Positions 41,430 to 51,400 of a stretch of 64,000 nt of DNA are shown in pieces. A program made the position numbers and the translations under genes. The stretch is taken from the NCBI GenBank assembly GCA_019136515.1, contig JAGVUB010000157.1, positions 124,001 through 188,000 of the forward strand. Direction: 5' to 3'. Source of the stretch: Verrucomicrobiota bacterium (GTDB lineage Bacteria; Verrucomicrobiota; Verrucomicrobiia; Opitutales; Opitutaceae). The notes beneath the pieces were generated by a model, which saw only the letters and a program-made list of their open reading frames with translations, ran no database searches and was not told where the DNA came from. Position 1 is the first letter of the stretch. Each line of letters begins with the position of its first letter.

Positions 41430-41796
41430 GGCGCGAGTAGCTGGACGAGGGACGAGAGCGGGAAGACCGCGGATAGACCGGAGCGGGGCAACCGAGGTCG
41501 CACCCTACGGGGCGACTTGGGCCGCTCCCGAACCACGGCTGGCCGGCCCGGGTCAGCGCCTCCGGCTACAGCAGGCCGCGCCGTCGGGGGGGGGAGGTCA
41601 GCCGTGATCATGCAGTCCGCGAGCAGGTCCAGTCTCTGGCTGGACCTGCCGGAGCACGTGAGCCGGCGGTCATGGCTGGAGTCGGAGGTGTCCGGTCGGA
41701 GACCGGACCCACGGGGCGAGCATGCCGGCCGGTGGTGTCACCAACGGTGGCCGGAGGTTCGCTCGTGGATTCGCATGCACCCGCAGCTCTGGACGC
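41430..41796. repeat. Spacer between convergent genes with hairpin units
   Basis: No gene seen. It holds a GGTCCAG/CTGGACC hairpin near 41628-41647, the TCCGGTCGGAGACCGGAC unit at 41691-41715, and otherwise unremarkable GC-rich DNA. Confidence 0.65.
41691..41715. repeat. TCCGGTCGGAGACCGGAC hairpin unit (intergenic copy)
   Basis: 24 of 25 bases match the copy inside the DUF748 gene at 20136-20160. Confidence 0.88.
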
Positions 41797-42651
41797 TCAG
41801 ACGCCGGAGTACGCGGAGAAGCCGCCGTCGACCGGGATCACCGTGCCGGTGACGAAGCCGCTGGCCTTGTCGTCGCAGAGCCAGCGCAGCGCGCCGACGA
41901 GTTCCTCTGGCTTACCGAGGCGGCGCATCGGGGTGTGGTCGACGATCTTCTTGGTGCGCGCGGTGGGCGTGCCGTCGGCGTTCCAGAGCAGGGCCTTGTT
42001 CTGCTCGGTGGAGAAGAAGCCGGGGGCGATGGCGTTGACGCGCAGGCCGGCCTCGGCGAAGTGCACGGCCATCCAGTAGGTGAAGTTGTTGAGCGCGGCC
42101 TTGGCGGCGCAGTAGGCGGGGACCTTCGTCATCGGGTAGTAGGAACCCATGGACGAGATGTTGATGACGGTGGCGCCGGGGCGGCCGAGCAGCAGCGGGA
42201 GAAACACCTGCGTGGGCAGGAGCGCGCCCATGAAGTTGAGGTCGAAGACGGAGCGGATGCCGGCCTCGTCGAGATCGAGGAAGCTGCCGGGGCCGGTGGT
42301 GACGGCGGCCTTGGCGGCGCCTTCCCACGTCTCGGTGGCGGTGGTGCCGCGCGGGTGGTTGCCGCCGGCGCCGTTGAGGAGGATGTCGACCCCGCCCCAG
42401 AGTTTATTCACCTCGTCGCGCGCGGCCTCGAGGGAGGCGCGGTCGAGGACGTTGGCGGCGAGGGCGACGGCTTCGCCGCCGGCGGCGCGGATCTCCTGGG
42501 CCACGGCTTCGCCCTTGGCAGCGGTGCGGTTGAGGATGGCGACCTTCACGCCGTCGGCGCCGAGGGCGCGGGCCATGGCGCCGCAGAGCACGCCGCCGCC
42601 GCCGGTGACGACGGCGACCTTGCCGGAGAGAGGAGTGATGGGAGTTTTCAT
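41797..42651 (-). CDS. SDR-family fructuronate reductase / D-mannonate oxidoreductase
   Basis: A 284-residue classical short-chain dehydrogenase starting MKTPITPLSGKVAVVTGGGG. The nucleotide-binding TGGGGVLCGAMARALG is present, with NGAGGNHPRGTT, INISSMGSYYPMTKVPAY (catalytic Ser) and YCAAKAALNNFTYWMAVHFA (YxxxK), and the end is GFVTGTVIPVDGGFSAYSGV. NHPRGTT and the STEQNKALL segment are typical of the SDR type found beside uxuA, which interconverts fructuronate and mannonate. uxuA is 80 bases upstream in the same direction, so the pair makes a hexuronate operon. The classical UxuB belongs to another family, so no symbol is given. Confidence 0.88.
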   Translation of the reverse strand: MKTPITPLSGKVAVVTGGGGVLCGAMARALGADGVKVAILNRTAAKGEAVAQEIRAAGGEAVALAANVLDRASLEAARDEVNKLWGGVDILLNGAGGNHPRGTTATETWEGAAKAAVTTGPGSFLDLDEAGIRSVFDLNFMGALLPTQVFLPLLLGRPGATVINISSMGSYYPMTKVPAYCAAKAALNNFTYWMAVHFAEAGLRVNAIAPGFFSTEQNKALLWNADGTPTARTKKIVDHTPMRRLGKPEELVGALRWLCDDKASGFVTGTVIPVDGGFSAYSGV

Positions 42652-42731
42652 GAAAGGGATGAAGCGAGAGGTGGAGGCGGACGAATGGGTGGCGCGAGGA
42701 ATCGCGTGCGAGCACGCTCCTACAGGGCGGA

Positions 42732-43829
42732 TCAGGTGCGGCGCTTGGCGCCGTCGAGGGCGACGCCCTTGGCGATGGCTTCCCAGAGGCCGTTGAGGTA
42801 GGCGATGCCGAGGGCGCGGTCGTAGAGGCCGTAGCCGGGGCGGCCGGTCTCGTTCCAGATCATGCGGCCGTGGTCGGGGCGCATGTAGCCGGTGAAACCG
42901 ACATCGTGATACGCCTTCATCACCTCGTACATGTCGATCGAGCCGTCGGTGGAGAGATGGGAGGACTCGGTGAAGTCGCCGTTGGGGAAGCGCAGGAGGT
43001 TGCGGCAGTGGGCGAAGTGGATGCGGCCCATGGCGCCGAAGCGGCGGATCATGGCCGGGAGGTTGTTGGCGGGGTTGGCGCCGAGCGAGCCGGTGCAGAA
43101 CGTCAGGCCGTGGTAGCGGCTGGGGTTGAGCGAGAGGACGCGCGCGAGGTCCGCCTCGTTGGTGACGATGCGCGGCAGGCCGAACATCGGCCACGGCGGG
43201 TCGTCGGGGTGGATGGCCATGCGGATGTCGAACTCCTCGCACACGGGCATGAGCGCATCGATGAAGTACTTGAGGTTGGCGACAAGCCTGCCGGCATCGA
43301 CGACCGAATACTTCGCGAAGAGCTCCTTGAGCTGGGCGAGGCGCTCGGGCTCCCACCCGGGGAGCTTGAAGCCGTTGGAGCTGCGGGAGAACAGCTCGAG
43401 GACGGTGGCGGGGGTGAGGTCCTTGACCTTGGCGGCCTCGTAGAAGAGGGCGTTGGAGCCGTCGGGCAGGGGGTGGGCGAGGTCGGTGCGCAGCCAGTCG
43501 AAGACCGGCATGAAGTTGTAGCAGACGACCTTCACGCCGGCGCGGCCGAGGCGGCGGAGGGTCTCGCGGTAGTTCTCGATGTAGCGGTCGCGCGAGGGCA
43601 CGCCGAGTTTGATGTCGTCGTGGACGTTGACGCTTTCGATGACCTCGAGGGCGAGGCCGGCGGCCTCGACGGTGCTTTTCAGGTGGGCGATCTTCTCGAC
43701 CGGCCACACCTCGCCGACGGGCACATCGAAGAGCGCGCCGACGATGCCGGGCGCGCCGGGGATCTGCCGCACCTGCCAGAGGTGGATGCAGTCGTCGTGT
43801 TCCCCGAACCAACGGAAGGTCATTTTCAT
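42732..43829 (-). CDS. uxuA: Mannonate dehydratase
   Basis: A 365-residue enzyme that converts D-mannonate to 2-keto-3-deoxygluconate in glucuronate breakdown. It opens [20 protein letters not shown] and has [56 protein letters not shown] with metal-binding His and the Asp pair, [29 protein letters not shown], and [14 protein letters not shown] near the end. All are signature positions. It precedes the SDR gene, giving two steps of the pathway. No kdgK, kdgA or uxaC is in the window. Confidence 0.95.
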   Translation of the reverse strand: MKMTFRWFGEHDDCIHLWQVRQIPGAPGIVGALFDVPVGEVWPVEKIAHLKSTVEAAGLALEVIESVNVHDDIKLGVPSRDRYIENYRETLRRLGRAGVKVVCYNFMPVFDWLRTDLAHPLPDGSNALFYEAAKVKDLTPATVLELFSRSSNGFKLPGWEPERLAQLKELFAKYSVVDAGRLVANLKYFIDALMPVCEEFDIRMAIHPDDPPWPMFGLPRIVTNEADLARVLSLNPSRYHGLTFCTGSLGANPANNLPAMIRRFGAMGRIHFAHCRNLLRFPNGDFTESSHLSTDGSIDMYEVMKAYHDVGFTGYMRPDHGRMIWNETGRPGYGLYDRALGIAYLNGLWEAIAKGVALDGAKRRT

Positions 43830-44047
43830 GGGCTGGAAGATGGCGAAAGGGGCGCAGATTGCAGGCGGGCGCGCGGCGCGGCGAACCGGCGGAAGGTAGC
43901 CGTTCACTGTGGGGCGGCGAGGCCGGGGGCCGCCTCGGGGTGGGGCCGCGCGGCATGGGCCGCGGGCGTAAGGAAGCGGTCAACCCGGCGCGGGCGCCGG
44001 CTTTCGGCTCGAAAATCCGGCGGTGGGCGGTAGCGTGGCGCTCACCC

Positions 44048-44389
44048 ATGAGTTACTGGCTTGCTGCGCTGCAATGGTCGAAGGTCACCGAGAAGCTGCC
44101 GCCCGACTTCTTGTCGAAGACCGGCGTGTTCCTGCTGATCGTCCTGGTGATCGTGATCGCCGTGAAGATCTATCAGGGCTCGAACAAGATCATGCTCTCG
44201 ATCCTGCTCGCGGCCGGCGTGGGCATCGTCTTCTTCAGCTGGGTCTACAACCGCAACGAGCCCGCGTTTCTCACCCCGGTGATCGAGCCGTTGTCGAGTT
44301 TCTTCCCGACCAAGGAGTACACGCGACCCGAGGCGGGCGACCTCGACAAGACGGGCAAGGGCGGCAACAAGCCGAAGCCCAAGCCGTAG
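44048..44389 (+). CDS. Small hypothetical membrane protein
   Basis: A 113-residue protein starting [20 protein letters not shown]. Two adjacent hydrophobic helices lie at about 27-43 ([18 protein letters not shown]) and 48-66 ([20 protein letters not shown]). A soluble tail ([20 protein letters not shown]) ends in a Lys/Pro run (GGNKPKPKP). Unrecognised. Divergent from uxuA and 146 bases upstream of queD on the same strand. Confidence 0.7.
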   Translation: MSYWLAALQWSKVTEKLPPDFLSKTGVFLLIVLVIVIAVKIYQGSNKIMLSILLAAGVGIVFFSWVYNRNEPAFLTPVIEPLSSFFPTKEYTRPEAGDLDKTGKGGNKPKPKP

Positions 44390-44535
44390 CAGGAGCGAGG
44401 AGCGAGCAGTGGGTAGCGAGTAGACCTCGCGGCAGCGGGCGATCCATGGGCAGCCATGCCGCGGGCGCCGCGCGCCGATGCGGCTGCCCTCGCCTTTTGG
44501 CTTTCCCCCGCGCCGCCGGCGCATTCGCTCGCGCC

Positions 44536-44964
44536 ATGCTCACCTGCTCGAAGACGTACAACGACATCCCGTTCGCCCACCGGCAGCATCTGCACGACGG
44601 GCATTGCGCGAACATCCACGGGCACAACTGGAGCCTCACGCTCACGTTCGCCTGCACCGCGCCGGACGCCAACGGCTTCGTGGTGGACTTCGGGCGGTTG
44701 AAATACATCCGCCAGTGGATCGACAAGAATCTCGACCACGCCTGCCTCTTCAACGCCGACGACCCGATGCGCGAGGTGCTGCTCGAGGCTGCGCCCACCG
44801 TCTGGAAGGCGACCATCGTGCCCAACTGCTCGTGCGAGGGCCTGGCCGAGTGGACGTTCCGCAGCCTCGATCCGCTGGTGCGCGAGCAGTCCGGCGGCCG
44901 GGTGTGGCTGACGGCGGTCGAAGTGGGCGAGGACGCGCGCAACTTCGCGCGCTTCACGCCCTGA
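44536..44964 (+). CDS. queD: 6-carboxy-tetrahydropterin synthase (QueD family)
   Basis: A 142-residue T-fold enzyme of queuosine (7-deazaguanine) synthesis. The zinc site is formed by [20 protein letters not shown], giving His15 and the later HGH pair, and the catalytic Cys lies in [24 protein letters not shown] follows with the His of the catalytic dyad, then [14 protein letters not shown] with the substrate-binding Glu, and AVEVGED near the end. Length is normal. No other que gene is adjacent. Confidence 0.9.
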   Translation: MLTCSKTYNDIPFAHRQHLHDGHCANIHGHNWSLTLTFACTAPDANGFVVDFGRLKYIRQWIDKNLDHACLFNADDPMREVLLEAAPTVWKATIVPNCSCEGLAEWTFRSLDPLVREQSGGRVWLTAVEVGEDARNFARFTP

Positions 44965-44994
44965 AAACAAAAAGGGCCCGGATCGACCGGGCCC
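44964..44994 (-). terminator. Intrinsic terminator downstream of adk
   Basis: Perfect 8-base stem GGGCCCGG/CCGGGCCC with loop ATCGA, preceded on the plus strand by AAAACAAAAA, which becomes the U-run for minus-strand transcripts. It ends the adk message. Confidence 0.88.
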
Positions 44995-45031
44995 TGGGTG
45001 GGAAAGAAGCTGCCGGTGGTGTGGCTCGCGC

Positions 45032-45796
45032 TCAGACGGCGAGCAACACCTTGTGGGTGAGCTCGAAGGTCTCCTGCGGCGTGCGGCCGACGCGGATCTC
45101 GTGCAAGAGGCCCTTCTGCCGGTAGAACTCCAGCACCGGGTTGGCGGTGGCGTGGTAGGTCGCGAGGCGGTTGCGCACGACCTCGGGCTTGTCGTCATCG
45201 CGCTGGTACAGCTCGCCGCCGCACTTGTCGCACACGCCCGCGGTGCGGGGCGGCGACATCTCGAGGTTGAAGGTGGCCTTGCAGGCGCGGCAGACGCGCC
45301 GGCCGGAGATGCGCGAGACGATCTCGGAGTCGTCGGCGAGGAAGGCGATGGCGGCGTCGAGCTTCACGCTGGCCTTGTCGAGGATGCCCTCGAGGGCCTG
45401 GGCCTGGGCGGCGGTGCGGGGGAAGCCGTCGAGCAGGAAGCCCTGCTGGCAGGCCATGCAGCCGATGCGTTCGCGCACGATCTCGACAACGAGCTCGTCG
45501 GGCACGAGGGCGCCGCGCTGCATCTCGACGAGGGCCTGGCGCATGGCGGGCGAGGCCTTGTCGAGGCCGGCGGCGATGGCGGCGCGGAAGATGTCGCCGG
45601 TGGAGAGGTGGCAGGCGCCGATGGTCTGGACGATCAAGTCGGCCTGGGTGCCTTTGCCGACGCCCGGAGGCCCGAGCAGGACGACATGCCAAGGGCGGCG
45701 CGGGCCGGGACCCTCGAGGTTACAGGATGAGGTGGGGCCCTTGAGCCAGACCGCGCGGTCGGCGGGCTTGTGGGGATGCGAACGAGTCGTGGACAC
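45032..45796 (-). CDS. adk: Adenylate kinase, zinc-type
   Basis: A 254-residue enzyme converting AMP and ATP to two ADP. The P-loop is VVLLGPPGVGKGTQADLIVQ (residues 38-57). ACHLSTGDIFRAAIAAG is the AMP-binding segment, and GFLLDGFPRTAAQAQALEGI and RISGRRVCRACKATFN follow. The lid carries four Cys (CRAC and CDKCGG) for zinc. A 36-residue N-terminal extension from the GTG at 45796 is longer than in most adenylate kinases and is the least certain part. ppnP lies 50 bases upstream, in the same direction. Confidence 0.94.
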   Translation of the reverse strand: MSTTRSHPHKPADRAVWLKGPTSSCNLEGPGPRRPWHVVLLGPPGVGKGTQADLIVQTIGACHLSTGDIFRAAIAAGLDKASPAMRQALVEMQRGALVPDELVVEIVRERIGCMACQQGFLLDGFPRTAAQAQALEGILDKASVKLDAAIAFLADDSEIVSRISGRRVCRACKATFNLEMSPPRTAGVCDKCGGELYQRDDDKPEVVRNRLATYHATANPVLEFYRQKGLLHEIRVGRTPQETFELTHKVLLAV

Positions 45797-45846
45797 GGCG
45801 AAAAGTGGGATTGGCGTGGCGGGAGAAAACGGGCGGCGCGGGGCGC

Positions 45847-46173
45847 TCAGGCGAGATAGGAGCAGACGTATTCGCACAGGCCTGCCTCGACGGCGATGGC
45901 GAAGCCGCTGTTGCCGGGCACGTCGAAGTGCTGGCCGGCGCCGTAGGTCTGCACGGCACTCTGGCCGTCGAGGGTTACCTTGCAGGAGCCGGCGACGATC
46001 TCCATGCGCTCGGGGGCGCCGGTGCCGAAATGGTAGTTGCCGGCGCGGATCAGCCCGAGGGTCTTCTTGGTGCCGTCGGCGAACACCACGGTGTGGGAGA
46101 CCACATTGCCGTCGAAGTAGATGTTGGCCTTCGTCAGGACGCTGACGCCGGAAAATTGGGAAGGTGCGCTCAT
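45847..46173 (-). CDS. ppnP: Pyrimidine/purine nucleoside phosphorylase
   Basis: A 108-residue single-domain cupin of the PpnP family (formerly DUF1255), which splits nucleosides with phosphate. Signature segments are ANIYFDGNVVSHTVVFADGT, KKTLGLIRAGNYHFGTGAPE, RMEIVAGSCKVTLDG and FDVPGNSGFAIAVEAGLCEY VCSYLA (split here only for length). Same strand and 50 bases upstream of adk: two nucleotide salvage genes in one probable operon. Diverges from maeA. Confidence 0.95.
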   Translation of the reverse strand: MSAPSQFSGVSVLTKANIYFDGNVVSHTVVFADGTKKTLGLIRAGNYHFGTGAPERMEIVAGSCKVTLDGQSAVQTYGAGQHFDVPGNSGFAIAVEAGLCEYVCSYLA

Positions 46174-46330
46174 GTGGAACGATCGACCGTGGGGAATTTC
46201 GGGGCGCTGACAAGCGAGCGTTGCGCGGCTCGTTATAACGAGGGAGCGGCGCGCCGGCGGCGCCTCCTTGGTCTTTCATGAAAAACATTCTTTCAAACCA
46301 CGGGCCGTCCCGCATTAAGGTGAACCACTT

Positions 46331-48004
46331 ATGGCTCTGAGACCTCTCCAAGGTGGCCTGCAACCCTATGCCGGCCCCATGCTCCCACGCGGCACTGCGC
46401 TTCTCGGGAACCCGATCCTCAACAAAGGGACGGGATTCACCGAACGCGAGCGCGACGCCCTCGGACTGCGCGGACTCCTCCCTCCGCGAGTATTTCCGAT
46501 CAAGCAGCAGGTCCAGCGCGCCATCGCCAACTTCCGCAAGAAGACCGACCCGCTCGACAAGTACACCTTCCTCTCGAACCTCCAGGGGCGCAACGAGACG
46601 CTGTTCTACCGCCTGCTCGAGGAGTTCCCTGAGGAGATGATTCCGATCATCTACACGCCCACCGTCGGCCAGGCGTGCTTGGAATTCGGTGCCATCTACC
46701 GCCGCCAGCGCGGCCTCTACATCACCATCAAGGACAAGGGCCGCATCGCCGAGATCCTCGGCAACTGGCCCAACCCTGATGTGCGCATGATCGTCGTCAC
46801 CGATGGCGAACGCATCCTCGGCCTCGGCGATCTCGGCGCCTACGGCATGGGCATTCCGATCGGCAAGCTCGGCCTCTACACCTCCTGCGCCGGCGTGCAT
46901 CCCTACTACTGCCTGCCCATCACCATCGATGTCGGCACGGACAACCCGAAGCTGCACGAGGACCCGATGTACGTCGGTCTCCCGCAGAAACGCGTCCGCG
47001 GCCCTGAATACGACGAGCTCATCGAGGAGTTTGTCACCGCGGTGCAGAAGGCCTACCCGAAGGTGCTCATCCAGTGGGAGGACTTCGGCAACACCAACGC
47101 CTTCCGCATCCTCCACAAGTACCAGAAGCGCGTCCTCAGCTTCAACGACGACATCCAGGGCACGGCCTCCATCGCCATCGCCGGCATCCTCGGCGCCCTG
47201 AAGCTCAACGGCGGCAAACTCGTCGACCAGAAGATCCTCTTCCTCGGCGCCGGCGAAGCCGGCACCGGCATCGGCGATCTCTTCGTCGAAGCGGCGGTGC
47301 AGGCCGGCCTCAGCGAGGCCGAGGCCCGCAAGCGCTGCTGGTACGTCGATTCCCAGGGCCTCGTCGTCAAGGGCCGCCCGGGCAAGCTCGCCGAGCACAA
47401 GCTCCCCTACGCCCACGAGGGCCAGTTCGTCGCCACCCTCTCCGAGGCCGTGGACGCGATCAAGCCCACCATCCTCATCGGCGTGTCCGGCATGGCGAAG
47501 GCCTTCACCAAGGAGATCGTCACGAAGATGGCGGCCATCAACAAGCAGCCGGTCATCTTCGCGCTCTCCAACCCGACCTCGAAGGCCGAGTGCACCGCCG
47601 AGGAAGCCTACACCTGGACCGAGGGCCGCGCGATCTTCGCCAGCGGCAGCCCGTTCCCCCAGTGCACCGTCAACGGCAAGACCTTCGTGCCCGGCCAGTG
47701 CAACAACGTGTATATCTTCCCCGGCGTCGGCCTGGGCGTGCTCGCCTGCGAAGCCACGCAGGTCACCAACGGGATGTTCCTCATCGCCGCGCAGAAGCTG
47801 GCGTCGCTCGTCGGCCCCGAGGATTTCGCCCTCGGCCGCGTGTTCCCGCCGCTCTCGAAGATCCGCGAGGTCTCAGCCAAGATTGCCGCCGCGGTCGTCG
47901 AGGAGTGCCATCGCGAGAAATTCGCGCAGCTGCCGAAGCCGGCCGATGTCGAGGCCGACGTGCGCGCGCGCATGTTCCAGCCCGACTACGGCGAATACAT
48001 CTGA
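46331..48004 (+). CDS. maeA: NAD-dependent malic enzyme
   Basis: A 557-residue enzyme decarboxylating malate to pyruvate. It is of the large (eukaryote/SfcA) type: NKGTGFTERERDALGLRGLL, PIIYTPTVGQACLEFGAIYR with the catalytic Tyr, RGLYITIKDKGRIAEIL, VVTDGERILGLGDLGAYGMG, QWEDFGNTNAFRILHKYQ and VLSFNDDIQGTASIAIAGIL with metal-binding Asp residues, and FLGAGEAGTGIGDLF for NAD. The start has an AAGGTG ribosome site seven bases before the ATG. A terminator follows the stop. Together with PPi-PEPCK downstream it links C3 and C4 metabolism. Confidence 0.95.
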   Translation: MALRPLQGGLQPYAGPMLPRGTALLGNPILNKGTGFTERERDALGLRGLLPPRVFPIKQQVQRAIANFRKKTDPLDKYTFLSNLQGRNETLFYRLLEEFPEEMIPIIYTPTVGQACLEFGAIYRRQRGLYITIKDKGRIAEILGNWPNPDVRMIVVTDGERILGLGDLGAYGMGIPIGKLGLYTSCAGVHPYYCLPITIDVGTDNPKLHEDPMYVGLPQKRVRGPEYDELIEEFVTAVQKAYPKVLIQWEDFGNTNAFRILHKYQKRVLSFNDDIQGTASIAIAGILGALKLNGGKLVDQKILFLGAGEAGTGIGDLFVEAAVQAGLSEAEARKRCWYVDSQGLVVKGRPGKLAEHKLPYAHEGQFVATLSEAVDAIKPTILIGVSGMAKAFTKEIVTKMAAINKQPVIFALSNPTSKAECTAEEAYTWTEGRAIFASGSPFPQCTVNGKTFVPGQCNNVYIFPGVGLGVLACEATQVTNGMFLIAAQKLASLVGPEDFALGRVFPPLSKIREVSAKIAAAVVEECHREKFAQLPKPADVEADVRARMFQPDYGEYI

Positions 48005-48033
48005 GCGCACGCCAGACGTTCCGTCTCCCTTCG

Positions 48034-48063
48034 AAGCCCTGGCCTCACCGCCGGGGCTTTTTT
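48034..48063 (+). terminator. Intrinsic terminator of maeA
   Basis: Stem AAGCCC-(T)-GGC with CGCC-(G)-GGGCTT followed by six T. It starts 30 bases after the stop codon. Confidence 0.85.
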
Positions 48064-48158
48064 GCGGCCCGCGCGGGCGGCGCTGATCGCCACCGGCTAC
48101 GGCTCCCCGGAACCTGCGCGCCGTCGAGGCGCGTCGATCCCGGGATGCGGGGCTGCCG

Positions 48159-48395
48159 CTAACGGGGGGCTGCGCCCGCCTCCGCCTGCCCGGAGTCGCC
48201 GCGGCCGGCCCGAGGCGACTCCCGCTCGCGCTCGCGGCGGGCCTGCTCCTTCTCGCGGATACGTTCTTCGACGGGGAAGAGGAACACGCTCTTGCCGCGC
48301 AGCACGCAGCCCGGACGGCCGGGCACGCAGTCCGTCTTCAGGAGCTGGCACCAGTCCTCGGGGACGTTGTGGTGGGAGCAGGTGAAGGTGGACAT
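48159..48395 (-). CDS. Small Cys-containing protein, unknown
   Basis: A 78-residue protein. The first 40 residues have four Cys (MSTFTCSHHNVPEDWCQLLK, TDCVPGRPGCVLRGKSVFLF) plus a His pair, a layout that could bind a metal ion. The rest is a charged helix (VEERIREKEQARRERERESP) and a low-complexity tail. Unrecognised. It is downstream of PPi-PEPCK in the same direction, with a strong hairpin between them. Confidence 0.6.
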   Translation of the reverse strand: MSTFTCSHHNVPEDWCQLLKTDCVPGRPGCVLRGKSVFLFPVEERIREKEQARRERERESPRAGRGDSGQAEAGAAPR

Positions 48396-48434
48396 GGACG
48401 GTGAACAGTAGCCGGTGGTCGGTGGACGGTGTGT

Positions 48435-48466
48435 CGCTCGATCCGACCGAACAGCCGGATCGAGCG
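48435..48466 (-). terminator. Hairpin after PPi-PEPCK
   Basis: Perfect 11-base stem CGCTCGATCCG/CGGATCGAGCG, 20 bases beyond the gene's stop codon. There is no T-run, and GGTGGTCGGTGGACGGTG repeat words are adjacent. Confidence 0.5.
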
Positions 48467-48486
48467 GAACCCAGGGCTGCCAACAC

Positions 48487-51400
48487 TCAGCGCCGGTAGA
48501 GCGGGTCGAGACCGAGGGTGCCGTGGAGCGAGTCGAGGTGGGCCTTGCCGCGGAGGCGGGTGAGCGTCTCCTGGGCGCGGTCGAGCCGGGCGGCGATGCC
48601 GAGGCGCTCGGCTTCGTCGTGGTGGCTGGCGCGGGCGAGGAACTGCTTGAGGTAGGCGATGTGCTTCTTCCACGCGGCCTCGTCGGCGAGCTGCTTGCGG
48701 GTGAGGCGGTCGTGGTACCAGTCGCTGGCGAGCACGGCCTCGCGGGTGAAGAGCTGGCGGATCGCGGGATCGGCCAGCGTCTTCCCCTCGTACTGGCCGT
48801 CGCGCATGATGTGCAGGAGGGCGCGCAGCGGCGGGCAGGCCGCCTCGATGGAACCGTCCTCGAAGTAGAGCGCGGCGACGCGGCGCATGGTGGCGAGGAT
48901 CGTCTCCAGGCTCTGGGCGTACACGGCGGCGTCCTGCAGCTCGGGCCGGAGCATCTCGGGGGTGAGAACGAGCTGGGGGCTGGTGAACACCCGGCCGAAG
49001 AAGGTGGAGACGAAACGCTCGGTGACGCGCCAGCCCAGCAGGCTGGCGGGCAGCGTGCGGCCCTCGTGCGCGAAGTCGGCGCAGCGTTCGAGGTAGCGGT
49101 GCTCGATGAGCCAGGCGGGGTTCTGCTCCTCGGCGCCCATGCGGGAGAAGACCTCGGGGACGAGCAGGGAGATGTCGTGGTCGACGCGGCGGTGCGGGCC
49201 GACGGTGCCGGCGGTGGTGACGAACGGGTGGGCGCCGGTGAGCGCCATGGCGACGAACGCGTTGTTGAGGTCGGTGATCGGGCAGAGGGCGTTGAAGGGG
49301 CCCTTGGTGAGCGCGCCCTCGCTGCCGGCGCCGGTGGTCGAGGGGCTCTTGCCCGTCATACTGGTGATGGCGTCGGCGAAGAACTCGGGCAGCTCGAGGT
49401 AGTGGATCGGGCTGAAGCAGCACAGCGGCGGCACGTTCTTCTCCGGGCCGTTGGCGCGGCGGCCGGGCAGGAGGATCGAGACCGGGATGTGCAGCGGCTG
49501 GCCGTCGGGGATGCGGCGGGCCAGCCGCATGGTGGTCGTGCGCAGGTGGACCTCGGCCGGGGTGAGCAGATCGGGCCGGACTTGCAGGTAGCGGGGATTC
49601 TTGGACGGCTTGCCATCGACCAGCCGGGGCTGGTGCGGCGAGACGAAGGCCTCGGCCCGGCCCTGCTCGGCGACCTCGCGGATGAGGCGCTGGAGGGGCG
49701 GGGTGAACTGCTCGAAGCCGATGGTGTCCTTGATGAGCTCCCAGGCCTGGGCGCGGGAGAGCGGCTCGTAGTTGGAGAAGAAGTTGCCCGGGCCGGACAT
49801 GTCCAACTCGGTCTGCTTGTCGTAGCCGCGGTGGACGGCGTCGTCGGGGCGCTGGAAGAGGCGGTACTCGCAGTTGCGCACGAGCTTCACGGAGCCGGCG
49901 GGCTGGTCCTGGCGCAGGCCGGAGAGGGCGGTGGTGGGGACGACGATGGAGGCGGTGATGTCGTCCTCGGTCTGGAGCTTGGCGGCGGGATGGAAGTCCT
50001 TGCGCAGGGAGAAGACGCGCCAGGAGCCGTCGTCGGCGTAGCCGACGCGCAGGCAGGTGGAGAGGAGCTTGCGGCGGCCGAGTTTGAGCTCGTTGCCGGG
50101 CACGCCGTTGATGATGTCGACGCTGAAGTGGCTGCGCCAGTTGTCGCCCCACTCGGCTTTGTGGAAGCGCTTCACGGTGAAGACGAGGTCCTTGATGTGC
50201 TGGGGCAGGGCGCGCAGCCAGTCGTTGTACTCGTCGGTGAACTCGGTGGGGTTGGGCGTGAGCAGCTTGATGACCGAGCCGAGGGAGCGGGCGGCGCCGA
50301 GGATGGAGCGGCTGGGTGTGGCCTTGGCGAACTCGGGTTTGAAGCGGGTGGAGTAGTCCTTCTTGAGGATGGCCTCGACCTGGTCGAAGTCCTTCTGGAA
50401 ATCGGCGACGAAGACGGGTCCGAAGAGGATGGCGTCGGTGATGGACTTGGAGATCTCGCTCTTGCCGCCGCCGGAGACGGTGCAGGGTTTGTGGCAGAGG
50501 CGGCCGTCGGCGATGGTGCCGATGAGGCGCCAGGAGCGGCCGCCGGCGGGCTTGTGCATGCGCACGGTGTAGCCCCATGGATACACGTAGGTCTCGCCGG
50601 GGGCGAGGCGCAGGGACTGCTCCTTGCCGTCGCGGGTCCAGAGCACGCGCTGGGTGGCGAGGTCGAAGCGGGAGTTGCCCGGCACATAGACGATGTGCGG
50701 GTGGTTCTTGTCGAAAGCATGGCCCTCGGGGCAGTAACGCGCGTGGTGGCCGAGCACGACGGCCATGTCCTCCATCGTGCGCGGCGGGTGGGGGAAATGG
50801 GTGTCCCAGGTGTAGTCCTCGCCGAGGTCGTAGCTGGGGAAGGCGAGCGTGCCGCCGGAGTGTTCCTCCTCGGCCAAGCCGAAGAGGTTGGCGGAGTAGC
50901 TGATCTGGGTCTTCACCTCCTTCTTGCAGTAGCCGAAATAGTTGTCGGCGATGAGGGTGACGATGACGCCGTTCTCGTCGCGGGCGCAGAGCTTGAAGGC
51001 CTGACCGTCGTTGTAGAGTTCCTCGGGGGTCTTCCAGGCCATGCCGTCGCGGCGCTGGCGGTCGGTGGCCTGATCCCAGGCGGGCAGGCCGAGGTCGATC
51101 TTGCGCGCGCCGATGAGGTGGGGGGCGAGGATGATGCAGCCGGTGTGGCCGGTCCAGTGGACGGGGTCGAGGCCGGCATCGTTGCGGGGGAGGGCGGGGT
51201 CGCCGGCGTTGCCGAAGATGCTTTCGACGAAGTCGAGGTTGGCGACGAGGCTGCCGGGAACGAAGAAGCGGATCTCCATCGACTTCTCGGGCGAGACGCC
51301 GGGGATCGCCGGGACGACGACCGGGCGCAGCAACAACGAGACGAAGCAGTGCGCGGGTGTCTTCTGGGTGGCCGTGAACGGCAGGAGCGTGTGCTCGGCG

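Noticed and set aside
41517-41852. A 111-codon plus-strand frame in the spacer before the SDR gene
   Set aside because: Arg/Ser-rich, runs into the antisense of the SDR gene and contains the TCCGGTCGG repeat. No protein-like features.
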